A stretch of 64,000 nt of DNA from Isochrysis galbana (lineage: Eukaryota > Haptophyta > Isochrysidales > Isochrysidaceae), in contig CM030944.1 in the NCBI GenBank assembly GCA_018136815.1, forward strand, positions 930,456 through 994,455, written 5' to 3'. Below, piece after piece: positions 39,582 through 49,977 of this stretch. The number at the start of each line of letters is the position of its first letter. Position 1 is the stretch's first letter. The translations under genes were made by a program, and so were the position numbers. The notes beneath the pieces are model-generated. The model made no database searches. It was not told where the DNA came from and saw only the letters and a list, made by a program, of their open reading frames with translations.

Positions 39582-39959
39582 GTAAGTGCTATGCATGCAT
39601 GCATGTCGGTTTCTCAGTCTACTTCTGAGGGCCATCTAGCAACGGCTTTCGTGCACCAGGGCATACCATGTTCAAGCACTTGTGCACGAGCTATCTTGCC
39701 GTTCATCATCATTTGATGAATTCTTTGGCAATGGGTCCATTCGCAATAGCTATGCCATTTACCAGTGGCCGTGTGTATTCATTTGCGTGCTCTTCCACCT
39801 CTTCAACGCGATGGTGGTCCCCGCGAATCGTCTTCTAAGTTGTGTCGTATGCTTTACACTATGCAGGGCTCGGGCTCTCTCCTCATCCGCCCCCACTATG
39901 GCGCGCGCACATCGCACGTGCAAGCGTGGCGAGCTTCGGTGCTCGGACGTCGCAACCTT

Positions 39960-40076
39960 TCCGTGAGAGCGGCGTGGCATGGGCACGGCAAAACTATGGA
40001 TGTGTGATTGGATGGGGCGGATTGAGGTGGTTGTGTACAGCGGAGATGGTGGCATTGGGTGTGTAAAACAATAAAC
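39960..40076. other. Short spacer
   Basis: Nothing recognised; runs into an inverted retroposon tail at 40077. Confidence 0.4.
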
Positions 40077-40232
40077 TAATAATTAATATCATATCCTAGC
40101 CAACCCCAACCCCACCAGCTAATTGGACACAACTTTTCAGTCCTAGAATCCATAACTAAGTTTATACTTAGTTCGCCCATGGGGGGGCACGAGCCCCCCT
40201 CTCTCTCCACTCCTCCCCTGCCATGGGGGTGT
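40077..40232. mobile_element. Retroposon with inverted 5' head (rearranged copy)
   Basis: 40077-40152 is the retroposon tail in reverse (AT-rich end, CTAGCCAACCCC, AGCTAATTGGACACAAC, CAGTCCTAGAATCC). At 40154 it is joined head-on to a forward head (AACTAAGTTTATACTTAGTT then CGCCCATGGGGG), which ends at 40232. Head and tail face away from each other, as in the 5' inversions produced by twin priming in L1-type elements. Confidence 0.7.
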
Positions 40233-40560
40233 CAGAGCAAGGCTGATCTCACTCTTGGAGATTGCCTGCGAGGGCGCGCCGGCAGCTAGCGCGGAACGCG
40301 GTTCTTGTGGGGAGCTCATGGAGCTTTCCTCGGGGGTGACTACGGGCATGGTGATCGACGCACGACGCACGACGCACGCACGGAGCACGGTGGGCGCGGA
40401 AGTGCGGAAGGAGGCTTGTGGGAGGTGGTGGCAGGCGACTGGGGGTGGCTCAGGCGCGTGCTTGACTTGTATTGACTCGTTGACTCGGGGTATAGACTCG
40501 GGAACTCGGGGGGGACTCGCTTGGGAACACGGTGGGACTCGACGAAGTTGCTACAAAAAT
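40233..40560. other. Sequence flanking the gypsy 3' LTR
   Basis: Contains repeated GGGACTCG/GACTCGGG words resembling the GGACTCGGACTCG runs inside the gypsy element at 49.3 kb, so part may belong to the LTR or element edge. The LTR's outer boundary cannot be fixed because no partner LTR is in the window. Confidence 0.35.
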
Positions 40561-41619
40561 CACTCACAAGAAACCAAAAACCAAAGTCCTTGGGCTCAGA
40601 AAACTAACGTAAACACTCCGGAATCATACGATAAACAAACCCCTCCCCGCGCGGCGAAGGCTGAAGTCGCGATCGCTCGTCATGCGCGAAGATATACGGA
40701 AAGAGAGCGCATAACTACGCCACCGAAGGGTTCGAACTATCGTTAAAGTGGAACTCGTCCGCTGAAGCCAACGCGGAGGGTCGAGGAGAGATCCAAACTC
40801 GCGCGGGGGGAGAAGGCGATGTGCGGAGAGACCTTCTAGACAAGCGACGAGCAAGGGGCGACGAAACAAGACGCGAGACGCGAGGCGCGTGCCATTCGTT
40901 CTTCCTTTCTTTCATCGAAACCGCGACGAAACTAACATTAAACGTCGGTGCCCCCTCCGCGAGGATCGCGAAGAAGAACGGACGAGATGGAGGCAATCAT
41001 CGAAGGAACCGCGAGAGGAATCGAAGCGAGGGGGGGAACAACGACGGCCGGAGGAAACGAACCGCGCGCGGGGGAGAAGAGAACCTCGCGCGGGGGGGGA
41101 TCAATATAACGGCCGGAGGCGACGGACGGCACGCCGAGGGAAAGAACCTGCCGCGGGGGGGCGAGGGACCGAGGGCACGGCGGGGCAGCGTGGGAGGGCG
41201 CGAGGCCGATCTCGGAGCGAGATCGCGTCCTTTCCCTCGCGGAGCGCGGAGAGACCCCCCACGAGATATCTTGGGACCGGAGAATGTTTTGGACGAATCT
41301 TCTTGCCGTCGGCCGAGGAGAGGCGGACGGAGAGAGAGAGAGAGAGAGAGTCTCGCAGAGCGACTGCAGAACGAGAAGTCGAAGTCATGCCGGTTTATTA
41401 CCTTAAACGAGCCAACAATTATAGTAACAGCAAAAACAAAATTCGAATCGCAAATTTCGAGACCAAAACCTGCAAACCTGGACTTGAGACCATGGGGAAT
41501 CCGAATCTGTGTGTCTTGTGCGTCTGTGGCAACACGGGGAACTGTTCAATTGTAATTGTGAGCGCGTACCTTACACGAATATTCATGCCTACAACCTTCA
41601 GATGGGCAGGAATACAACA
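40561..41619 (-). repeat. 3' LTR of the gypsy element (outer end approximate)
   Basis: On the minus strand it begins TGTTGTATTCCTGCCC directly after the polypurine tract. An AATAAA (in GGTAATAAACCGG, ~41395) could be its polyadenylation signal. 41267-41409 has an inverted copy at 63730-63867. Confidence 0.6.
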
Positions 41620-41876
41620 CCCCCCGACTTAAATCGAGACGTCTCCCGATGTCGAGCCAAGAGAGTTCATTTAACCATACGAGACGAGAGACCTAGAGGA
41701 GGAGGATTAACCCATGGATCCAAAGCGAGCACAAAATCGGCAGCTTAGCGCGGCGGCCCCCGATTTCGTACGTCACGTCCTACCACGTTCTCCCTTTTAC
41801 AGGAGTTTTGCTCGGGCAGTTGCGCTGGGTCAGGCGCTGGCGCGACGCTAATCATCCACTTCCGGTCGACTTAGCG

Positions 41877-43290
41877 CTACGATTGTGAACGAGAACGAGT
41901 ACGACTCGAAGGCAGATCAGGAGGAGTACGACTTGTCTCTTGAATTCGACGTGGAATAACTTGATTGGATTGGGATCTTGAGCTTGGACTTGAAGAGGAG
42001 TCTACAGCGGAGTGAGCTTGGGGTTGAACCGGACGGCGGTCGAAAGTGGTGTCGTACGACTCAACTAGATCAGCACAACGCCGAAGCAACTCAATTCGAG
42101 ACTCCCAAGTAGCTTCAGAACGAGGATAGCCGCGCCATTTGACGAGATATTTGAATGAAACTCCATCGCCCTTGCGATCGAGTAACTCTTCGACCAAGTA
42201 CTCATCTTCAGCGAGCGGAGACGAATCGGTGACGGTGAAGTACGGACGAAGATTGGAAATGTGAACTTCATCCTTGACTTGACGATTTTCGAGATCGCGT
42301 AGACGGTAGCGAGTGGCCGAGATGGCTTCTTCTACTCGGTAGGGACCGGAGTAGAGATATTGAAGTTTGTTGGCGTGGCCAGGGATTCGACGACAAACTC
42401 TGTCTCCTGGTTTGAAGGTGACACCGAGTTTAGACTTTTGAGAGGCGGAGCGCATCGATTCGCGTTGGGCTTCTTGAGTACTTTCGAGGGCGGAACGCCA
42501 CGACTCGAGAAGCTTCTTATTGAGCTCGGTGGCGTAAATGACGGCATCGGACGGAGGCCTAGATGGAAGCAACTCGAGAACAGGAGCAGGGTCAGCAAGT
42601 TGAGCTGGAAGACGAAGCTCCCGACCAAACAAGATAGCCGCGGGTGACTTGGGTACGACGCGACCGGCGGTCGCTCGCATAGACATGAGAAGAAACGGAA
42701 GGTGGTCGACCCAATGGGCGCCGCCTTCATTGGAGACTCGAGTCATCGTGAGGAGAGTTTGTTGAGCTCTTTCCACTAGCCCTACGCCTTCGTGGCGATA
42801 GGCTTCAGTAGTGCTCAAGTCTGTGCCAGTCGCTTTGAGAATTAGGTCCACTAACCGAGAGCAAAGATTCGAGCCGGCGTCGGTTCGAAGTTGGCGAGGG
42901 ACTCCATAACGAGATACGATGAGACGCATGAAGACGTCCAGACATTTCGCGGACGAGGGGTTACCGTTGCAAGGCTCAGCTTCAATCCAACGAGAGAGAG
43001 AATCGACGAAAACAATCAGCTTATCAAAACCGGAGCGGCCGGATACGAAATCGTGGGTGGGAGCCATCGAAAGAATATCGCAANNNNNNNNNNNNNNNNN
43101 NNNNNNNNNNNNNNNNNNNNNNNNNNNNNNNNNNNNNNNNNNNNNNNNNNNNNNNNNNNNNNNNNNNNNNNNNNNNNNNNNNNCCAAGCGCGAGGTACGT
43201 GTCACGAAGGGACTCCGGAATGTATAAACGAAGAGGAGCCTCTTCCGCCTCTGAGGAGCGGTAGTAGAGTAGGCCATCGCGAAGCAGGAA
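41877..43290 (-). pseudogene. Integrase and chromodomain part of the gypsy element (fossil)
   Basis: DDE-type integrase core (LRTDAGSNLCSRLVDLILKA; YRHEGVGLVERAQQTLL) followed by the C-terminal GPYRVEEAISATRYRLRDLE segment and a chromodomain (EEYLVEELLD-like start, KYLVKWRGYPRSEATWE, ~42.09-42.23 kb), which places the element among chromoviruses. The assembly gap falls inside the integrase. Chromodomains guide such elements to particular chromatin. Confidence 0.88.
43084..43183. other. Assembly gap (100 N)
   Basis: Exactly 100 N, a conventional size for a gap of unknown length, inside the gypsy integrase region. Confidence 1.
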
Positions 43291-44861
43291 TCAGGACCTC
43301 TTCTTCGACGACGAGCTAGAGTCGATCGAAGAGGAAGCTTTCGGAAGGATCGACTCGAGTTCAGAAATGATCGAGCTAGCGAACTCGTCGGTAGAGAGCG
43401 CTTGACGCAATTCGTCGGCATGAGGCACGCCCACATCGAGATACGAGGAGGTAATCGACTCCGAAGATTCCGATGCTTGACGAGCGAGCCTATCGTTTGC
43501 TTGTTGGCGGCGAGCGGTGAGGGTGGATGAAGTAACCGCGGCGGCAACTATGTCGTGAATTTCGGAAGAATCGAAAGAATGGACGTCACTCTCCTCGAGA
43601 TGGAGAGGATCGTGATCGGGCTCGAGAGCAACTAGGCGGGATAAGCCGTCGGCGTCCCAGTGAGTGACTCCAGGTTTGTGCACGACGTCGAATCGATATT
43701 CGGCTAGCTTCAGGACCCATCGCATGAGGCGCGAGGCTGGACCACCGGTGACTTGATCTTTCATCGTGTGAAGCCAGCGCAAAGCTGAATGGTCTACGAC
43801 GAGGGTGAAGTGGCGACCCCAAAGATAAGGCCTCCAATTTCGGATCGATTCTAGCGCTGCTAGAAGTTCGATTTCAGTAACTGTCCAATGGCGCTCAGCC
43901 GGACTCAAACTACGACCGTAGTATGCAACAACGCGCTCTCTCCCTTTGTCGTCTTTCTGAGCAAGGACGCCGGCGATGCCGAGCTTGCTAGCACCGTCGG
44001 TCTTAACGAGGAAAGGACGGTCGTCTCGAGGAGGTGCGAGTACGGGTTCTTCACAGATAGCTTGCTTGAGATCTTCGATAGCCTGGCGACAGGCTTCTGT
44101 TTGCGACTCGACCGGGACATCGCACCCTTTCCGCGTGAGAGCGGTTGACGGCGCTGCACGGATCGCAAAACGGCGTATAAAACGGCGGTAGTACGAGCAC
44201 AGTCCAAGGAAAGAACGGACGGCTTCGATAGAGTTGATTTGGGTAGGGTCGATTTTCGAGACGGCTTCCACTTTCTTGGGATCCATCCGAAGTCCTTCAC
44301 GCGAAACAACGTGGCCGAGATATTCAGCCGAGGTGGCAAAGAAAACGCATTTCGACATCTTGCAAGTGAGGCCCGCCCAGATGAGACGTTCCAAGACAAG
44401 ATCAAGACGGTGTAACATTTGTTGGATGACGACTCTTCCCTGGCCTGCAGCGAGTCACCTACGCCTGTCGACCAGGCGCCGACATCATCCAAGTATGGCA
44501 TACAAATCTCCCATGCCAGCCCACCGAGAACGGCGTCCATGAGGCGGCACATATACGAGGGACCGGATTGAACACCAAAAGGCAAGTAATTGAACTCGTA
44601 CTTGCCGCGATGAGTAGTGAACGCGGTGATATGTTTATCGGACTCTTTGATCGGTATACCCCAGAAACCAGATGCCAGGTCCAGGGTGCAAAGGAATAGA
44701 GAATCAAGGTTGCCTTGGCCGGACGACAATCGGTCGATGGCTTCTACCGTGAGGGGAAGAGGGCTGTCCTCTAGACGAAGCTTGGAGTTGACGTCGCGAT
44801 AATCTACGCAGAAACGTACGGAGCCATCCTTCTTAGTGACTAGCACGACTCGAGAGGCCAC
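43291..44861 (-). pseudogene. Reverse transcriptase and RNase H part of the gypsy element (fossil)
   Basis: RT motifs VVLVTKKDGSVRFCVDYRDV, YLPFGVQSGPSYMCRLMDAV and MPYLDDVGAW, then the LGLCSYYRRFIRRFA connection, RNase H (DRPFLVKTDGASKLGIAGVL, LLAALESIRNWRPYL) and the following VVDHSALRWLHTM segment. Typical Ty3/gypsy order. Broken. Confidence 0.9.
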
Positions 44862-46678
44862 GACGAATTTGATTTCCTAATGATGCCCGCGGACTCCATC
44901 TTGCAAACTTCGTCCTCTATGATCTTCTGACCCTCTCGTCCAACTCTAGACGGTGCGTGGCGGTGAGCTTCGGCTCCGGGGTTGAGCGGTAGCTCTACCT
45001 CCATCACGTGAGTGTGATTCGGGTTGGTCGGGTCAATTGCGAAAGCAGCGATACGTCGGGCCAGTAGACGACGAACTTGTTCACGTTGGGGCATCGAGAG
45101 ACGGCCTTCGGGGTCGATCTTGGCTGCCTCGAGGAGCTTACGCTGGTCCTCGTCGAGCGACTCAATCACATCCGGCGAGTTAACGGCCCCGACGCGGCGA
45201 TATGTTCCAGCGTGAATTTTGAATCGAACCTGTAGCGAAGCTACAGAATGGAACGACGGAAGGTGTAGAGGTTTGGGGTCAGTGTTGACCACCGTAACCG
45301 CGATGGTGTGGTCGGAGTTCGACCTCTCTACTTGGGGAATGACGAGAGGAAAGCTATCGATCGTTTCACGCGTAGGGAGTCGGTCCACGAGCATGGCGCA
45401 GTCTTCGTGTTCTCGAAGAGCTAGCGGAATTCGGACGTGAAACGTTGCCCGATGATAGGCCGGGATCGTGATAGGTTCGTGGGTGTATAGGAGGTACTCG
45501 GAGCCACATGATGCCGGCGCTTTGGCGGCAAACTCATCGGCCGTGCTGAAGAGAGGCTCGGTGACTAGCTGGTTGTCGTTTTTGGTGGCCTGCGGCCCTC
45601 GGAAGAAGTCAGTCGTGATTGGGTTCGCGGAGGTCGGACAGACCTGTGCACAAGTCATGCTGACAGGGACCACCGCTATCGGTGACGTCGAGACGCGAAA
45701 GATCGGCGGAGCGTCGGGGCTTGGACTGCCATTAACCTCAAGAGGAGCCACCGTGGATGGAGCACCGAGGGTGATAGAGCCGTCCGCGCTGTCGGAGGCG
45801 AGCTGAATCGAAGCGGCGTGCGTGGCTAAGAAGTCGTTCCCGAGCAGCAGCATCGGGTTGCCTTCAATCACCATGAACGTATGACGAAAGAGAAATCCAC
45901 CGACGGAGAAGACGATTCGAGCCTTGCCTCGCGTGATAAGAGGCAGGCCGTCCGGACCGTGAAGCGGTGTCACTACGGCTTGTGGCAGCCGCTCGACGCA
46001 TGCGTCTTTGGGTAGGCTGGACAAGAGGGAAGTGGTCACGACCGACGGGCCAGCTCCGGTGTCAGCGAGTGTGCTGTTGACCGTGAGAGCGGAGTCGGCT
46101 AAGATAACTCCTTCTTTGCCGGTAGCCTCGCCGGAGCGGCAGACCACTAGGTCTCGAACATATAGGCAACGCCTTGGGTAGGCAGATGGTAGGGTATCCA
46201 CGACGCTATCCGGTCGGTGCGCGGTCACGTGTGCGATGGTGTCGGACGGGGACGGGGTTGGTCGACAGCGTGGTTGCTCGGGTGAATTCGTCGTCATGGT
46301 GATCGTCGTCTCTTCGGGTAATCCGACTGCCGCTATCGTGGCAGAGGGTCTAGAGGCGTCGTCCTCGTTGGTAGCGGTGCAGGGTGATAGCTTGGGACTA
46401 GTGTATCCCAGGCCTCTCTTGTCGGTGGGGTGCCTCGGGTGGTCGGACATCTTTTCCCAGTCTTTCTCGAGACGAGCTTGGGCTTCTGTCTTGGGTCTTC
46501 GAACTAATGAGGCTAGCTCTTCGGCGCGGATGCCTTTGGCTTCCACGAACTCGATCGGCGCTCGGACGGCAGCGGCGAGGTCGGATTCCTCGTCGGCGCC
46601 TCGTCCGGCTAGAGCTTGCGCTCTTATTTCGTCAGCGGTTTCGAGCGTGACGTTGGACCATTTCTGGTCCCCGTTCAC
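44840..46678 (-). pseudogene. Retropepsin-containing ORF of the gypsy element (fossil)
   Basis: The aspartic protease motif ADTGAGPSVVTTSLL (~46.05 kb) and LLGNDFLATHAAS (~45.83 kb) define a retropepsin in the middle. The N-terminal part is charged, and the C-terminal part (SMPQREQVRRLLARRIAAFA; HVMEVELPLNPGAEAHRHAP) is the usual lead-in to RT. It overlaps the preceding ORF by a few bases. Confidence 0.85.
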
Positions 46679-49600
46679 TCCGAATGATTGCCATTGTTGG
46701 CGCCGCTTCCGGAGAGTCGTCGGCGTCGTCGGACGCGGCGAGCTCGCGCGTGCCGGAGGCGGGGCGGTCCATGGAGAGAATGGGTCGTGGAGAGTAGACT
46801 CGGAGGCGTAGAGTGGCGTGTCGTTGTCGTGGTTATCGTGGGTTTCTTTTTGGTCTTCGTGGTTGTCTGACTCGGGAGTAGCTGGACGGGAAACAACGGG
46901 GTCGGAAGAAACTTCACTAGATTCCCTCCCCTCTCATAACGATGAAGAGCCGACCACGGCTCGTATGCGGTAGCCTCAGTCGAGCTAAGGGAAGGCCGGT
47001 CCGATAGGCTGCGCCGCGCGCAAGCGAGTAGCTCCAACGCGGACAGTTTCTTCGTCGATGGCTGGTCTCCCTGTTGGCTCAAATGTCGAAGAAGAACAGG
47101 CATCCAATGGGTCGCCATCGCTCCAGCTACACCGACGTAGGTGCGGCTGCGAAGAGCGCCACGGTGCGGTGAAGGAGAGAGGTTAGCCATGGCCGACTCA
47201 CGGCCATCCACGACGCAGGTTGGCTGGAGAGGCGGCAGCCCTTTGGTGAGGTACAACCCGGTGGCTTTCTGGTGTCTAGTGCCGTGCTCCCAGGGTTGGA
47301 CGAATTGGGTCGGGGTCAACCCCCCGACTAAACGGCGAGCTTCCGCATGCATCCGAGGGTTCTCAACCGCTACAAACGGAGCAGTGGCGGAGGCCATTGA
47401 CTTGAAGACGCGGGCGGCCGACTCAAGAGCGGCACGACGTCCGGGTTCTTGGGAGAGCCATTGACTGCTGACGGAGGAGAGGTACGTGCAGGGCGGGTGG
47501 GCGATGACTAGGTCCCAACCTAGGTTTTGGACATGAAGCGCGTCGCCTTGGAAGTGGGGCACGTAGTCAATCTCGGAAGGATACAAATCGCACGTAGCTA
47601 CATCAGCTCCGGCGAGTAGGAACATGGAGGAGACGACGCCGCTAGTCTCACCAACGACGAGAACTCGTGGGGCGTGACAGCCAGAAGTCAGCCCGTCTTG
47701 GACTTGTTGACTCGTCTTCGTGAGCTCAGCGCAAAGCTCATCGAAGTGCTTGGGTAGCGCGGCGGCAGGCGAGGCTAAGGTGCCACTGCGCGGCCGGCGG
47801 AGCTCTTGGGCTGCCTCCGTGAGGTGCCGAGGTAATACCACCGCAGAGCCGCTCGCTCGTGCACGAAGAGAGGCGAGAGCGTGGAGAGCGGGTGACGGGG
47901 TATCATCGCGGGTGCCGACATCGGAGTTGTTTCGAGAGGAATCGAAGGACTGGATCGCGGACGCATTGATCGCTGCCACGCGCATGATGGCGGTGGCAGT
48001 GGTATCGAGAGGCAGGCAGTGCTTGGAGGCTGCGACCGGTGGCCGCGGCGACGTAGGACGAATAGAAGAAGACTCGGATATCGACGACGTGGAGACGGGC
48101 TCAGAGGACGGGATTGACGAAGAAACTCGGAGAAGTGGGGTGTCGGATTGCGGCGACGGACGCCGCGGCCGCGAGACCACCGGTGAGAGACATGAAGGAC
48201 ATGGCTTAGAGACTCGGTTGGGCTGGCTCAATGGGCGTAGAAGCTCGGTTTGGGAGGCGGCCGTTCCTCGACGTACAAGGGAGTTGTGGTCACTCTCCAT
48301 GGTCACGTCGGGAGAGGAATCGGGCCAGGCATCGACTTCGTTGCAATCTGTCGTCGGCGGGGTCGGCGCCGGCGAAAGAAGGGACGTGGCTGTCGTAGAA
48401 GCCGGCTGCGGGGAAGGCTGAGGCCAGGGTGGTGGCTCTGCGGCAGCGGCTGGCGTGGGTGGTGGCCGAAGAGGTTCTGCAATGCGAAGCATTCTTCGGA
48501 GGACTTGGCTCGGGCTAGCGGGTGGATGGACCGCTGAAATTACGGTGGATTCAGACTCGAATTCGGAAGACTCGGCGACTTGAGAGGGGCTAGGAGACGG
48601 CTGTGCCAGCTCCTCCATGGCTCTCGGTTGATGGGGTGGCGTGGGAACGCCGGTGGTCGACCGCAGACTCCGCGGTGACGTTAATTGGTACTCGGACTCG
48701 GACTCGTCGTTTCCGGCGTGCTGGGCACTGAAAACAGGGCTCACTTTCGAAATGGGAACGGACGGTGCCGGCCCAAAGGTGAAGCCCCCTGGCGTCGCAA
48801 CCGTCGGTGAGGACGAGGCTGAAGCTTGTGATGACGATAGGGGCACGGTGGCCAGCACCGGTTGGCTCGGTGCGGCCGTAATCTCGGACTCGGTGACGGG
48901 CTTGATTACGCGGGCTCGGGATGCATTGTCTTGTGCGATTGGACTCGGACTCGGAACGGAAACGGAAGGGATCGGCTCGGCGGCGTGCAGCTTGCTGGAG
49001 TGGCAGGCCGGCTGCGGCGAGACTCGAAACGGTGGCTGGGATAAGGACACAGTGGCTGTCGTCGAGGGCTTCGGCGTCAGCTTGTGTTTGGACTCGATAC
49101 GCGGTGGCTCGTGAAACGGGGCTCGGGTGTGGTTGGAATTCTGGACGTGACCGGAGATTCCAAATGACTCAGACTCGGGGCGTGGAGGACCGAAGGTGAA
49201 CACTCCCTCGGAAGGAGTGGTCGTCGGAGGCTCAGTGGGTGGCTGGAGCTCCGTTAATCCTGCGGTCGACCGCGTGGTAGGGCTCGGTGACATTGTAAAC
49301 TCGGACTCGGACTCGGACTCGGATGGCTCAGAACGGGGTTTGCTCAAAACAGGCTTGGACTCGGACTCGAAAGAAAGTGGGGAAGAACCGGAGAACTGCG
49401 CCTCCATCGTCGTAGCGATGGAGACTGGTGATACCGGTGATGACTGGACTGGGCTCAGACTCGTAGATGGGCGCGCGGTGGCGTAAGACGAAGAGGGCAA
49501 TTCTGAACGTGACTTGGACTCGGACTCGTACTCGGGAGACGTTTTGTGGCTCGGACATGCGAAATTTGATTTGAGAGATTGAAGGTTGGATTGGGCCTGC

Positions 49601-49890
49601 GGCGGCTGGATTTTCGCAGACCGTGAGGTCTTGGACTGTTGATACTTGGGGAGTGGCGTGGGGTAGCGGTTCAGCGGCTTGAGTTGATAGAGAGGCGGGG
49701 ACGGTTGACTTGGTTTGGAGGACTCGTGCGTGATATCGAGAACCAGGATGGAATTATCGGCATTGGGAGAAATAGGGGTAATCGGCGAGGAGGCAGGAGA
49801 AAGAGGGGGGTGGAGGTGGAAGGGCTTGTCTGGAACTTGCGGAATCTTAGGGTACCGGTTGGAGGCCGTAGAAGTACTCGGCCGTAGCAT
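46675..49890 (-). CDS. Accessory ORF of the gypsy element: disordered N-terminus plus cytosine-methyltransferase-like domain
   Basis: Open for 1071 codons. The first ~700 residues are Ser/Pro/Glu-rich, with ESESES repeats encoded by GACTCG units, and probably disordered. Around 47.08-47.70 kb the frame encodes a compact domain: VLVVGETSGVVSSMFLLAGA, CDLYPSEIDYVPHFQGDALH, WDLVIAHPPCTYLSSVSSQW, FVAVENPRMHAEARRLVGG, QFVQPWEHGTRHQKATGLYL and KGLPPLQPT. This order, with a PPC motif and an ENP motif, resembles phage/bacterial proteins annotated as DNA cytosine methyltransferase-like. The C-terminus is basic. Such a domain is not part of the standard Ty3/gypsy gene set. The assignment is by eye. Confidence 0.72.
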   Translation of the reverse strand: MLRPSTSTASNRYPKIPQVPDKPFHLHPPLSPASSPITPISPNADNSILVLDITHESSKPSQPSPPLYQLKPLNRYPTPLPKYQQSKTSRSAKIQPPQAQSNLQSLKSNFACPSHKTSPEYESESKSRSELPSSSYATARPSTSLSPVQSSPVSPVSIATTMEAQFSGSSPLSFESESKPVLSKPRSEPSESESESEFTMSPSPTTRSTAGLTELQPPTEPPTTTPSEGVFTFGPPRPESESFGISGHVQNSNHTRAPFHEPPRIESKHKLTPKPSTTATVSLSQPPFRVSPQPACHSSKLHAAEPIPSVSVPSPSPIAQDNASRARVIKPVTESEITAAPSQPVLATVPLSSSQASASSSPTVATPGGFTFGPAPSVPISKVSPVFSAQHAGNDESESEYQLTSPRSLRSTTGVPTPPHQPRAMEELAQPSPSPSQVAESSEFESESTVISAVHPPASPSQVLRRMLRIAEPLRPPPTPAAAAEPPPWPQPSPQPASTTATSLLSPAPTPPTTDCNEVDAWPDSSPDVTMESDHNSLVRRGTAASQTELLRPLSQPNRVSKPCPSCLSPVVSRPRRPSPQSDTPLLRVSSSIPSSEPVSTSSISESSSIRPTSPRPPVAASKHCLPLDTTATAIMRVAAINASAIQSFDSSRNNSDVGTRDDTPSPALHALASLRARASGSAVVLPRHLTEAAQELRRPRSGTLASPAAALPKHFDELCAELTKTSQQVQDGLTSGCHAPRVLVVGETSGVVSSMFLLAGADVATCDLYPSEIDYVPHFQGDALHVQNLGWDLVIAHPPCTYLSSVSSQWLSQEPGRRAALESAARVFKSMASATAPFVAVENPRMHAEARRLVGGLTPTQFVQPWEHGTRHQKATGLYLTKGLPPLQPTCVVDGRESAMANLSPSPHRGALRSRTYVGVAGAMATHWMPVLLRHLSQQGDQPSTKKLSALELLACARRSLSDRPSLSSTEATAYEPWSALHRYERGGNLVKFLPTPLFPVQLLPSQTTTKTKKKPTITTTTTRHSTPPSLLSTTHSLHGPPRLRHARARRVRRRRRLSGSGANNGNHSE

Positions 49891-49977
49891 AATACGATCT
49901 TTTGGTGGGTGGCGTTCAGGCCCACTACCCTGGACTGGTAGCGGGGTAACAGCGCGGACGTGGGCCCCGCCGGCGAC

